From assembly GCA_037968395.1 (NCBI GenBank), contig JBBKVK010000107.1:1-23888 (forward strand): DNA of 23,888 bases, written 5' to 3'. Position numbers and translations under genes: made by a program. The notes beneath the pieces are model-generated. The model ran no database searches, was not told where the DNA came from, and worked only from the letters and a program-made list of their open reading frames with translations. Positions 23,839-23,888 of the stretch are shown here, in pieces. Every line of letters starts with the position of its first letter. Within the stretch, counting starts at the first letter, position 1. This stretch comes from JADKBO01 sp037968395. GTDB taxonomy: Bacteria > Bacteroidota > Bacteroidia > Chitinophagales > Saprospiraceae.

Positions 23839-23888
23839 ATGTATTTATCCGCAAGAATTATTGAAGTGATCAAAAAAAGCCACTATTA
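23839..23888 (+). CDS. Start of a further gene, cut by the window end
   Basis: An ATG follows the previous stop codon with no spacer and opens a frame of at least 16 codons (MYLSARIIEVIKKSHY) to the window end. The zero spacing suggests co-transcription with the propeller gene. The helix-like start with ARIIEVI resembles the first helix of small helix-turn-helix proteins, but this is too short to assign. Confidence 0.4.
   Translation, partial: MYLSARIIEVIKKSHY

Noticed and set aside
1..23888. tRNA genes, CRISPR arrays, insertion sequences or phage genes
   Set aside because: No cloverleaf-like GC-rich block, no regular spaced repeats, and no transposase, integrase or phage protein among the reading frames.

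Overview
The window looks like chromosomal DNA of a Bacteroidota bacterium, most likely of the Saprospiria/Saprospiraceae type; I cannot name a genus. Evidence: two secreted proteins end in type IX secretion (T9SS) sorting domains; there are SprB-type repeats, a CCDC81-type HU/SPOR membrane protein and a short (288-residue) RpoD without region 1.1. Genes lack Shine-Dalgarno sequences, and several upstream regions carry the Bacteroidota -7 element TAnnTTTG. The DNA is AT-rich throughout except for the first gene. I see no tRNA, rRNA, CRISPR array, insertion sequence or phage gene.

Layout. (1) 10-3757: two separate T9SS cargo proteins, a LamG-type lectin-fold protein and a cysteine-rich protein with a dockerin-like EF-hand pair. 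(2) 3980-4954 (minus): a long-chain polyprenyl diphosphate synthase, divergent from clpC. (3) 5361-8593: the protease-unfoldase subunit ClpC and translation initiation factor IF-3, each followed by a clear intrinsic terminator. (4) 8950-12914: a 1028-residue AsmA-like envelope protein coupled by a 1-nt overlap to a seven-blade WD40 protein. (5) 13069-15530: a tight four-gene operon: a DUF62 (SAM hydroxide adenosyltransferase-fold) protein, a small ABM-domain protein, 3-dehydroquinate synthase and a DksA/TraR-type zinc-finger protein. (6) 15795-16661: the housekeeping sigma factor. (7) 17003-18557: an unrecognised membrane-anchored protein convergent with the HU-CCDC81/SPOR protein. (8) 18856-21786: hemL overlapping a sensor histidine kinase, which overlaps its OmpR-type response regulator. 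(9) 22093-23838: a beta-propeller/SprB/OmpA-like protein with a TTG start, followed at once by a reading frame cut off by the window end.

Most genes are housekeeping: isoprenoid and quinone supply, proteolysis, translation, shikimate and tetrapyrrole synthesis, transcription. Lineage-specific envelope proteins are scattered among them. The items I find least explained are the HU-TM-SPOR protein (a possible DNA-to-peptidoglycan link), the propeller-SprB-OmpA fusion, the DUF62 protein that appears to lack the canonical catalytic residues, the AsmA-WD40 pair behind a repeated TTGAC(A)AACGTTTGA motif, and the overlapping hemL-kinase-regulator transcription unit. None of these is proof of a new system.
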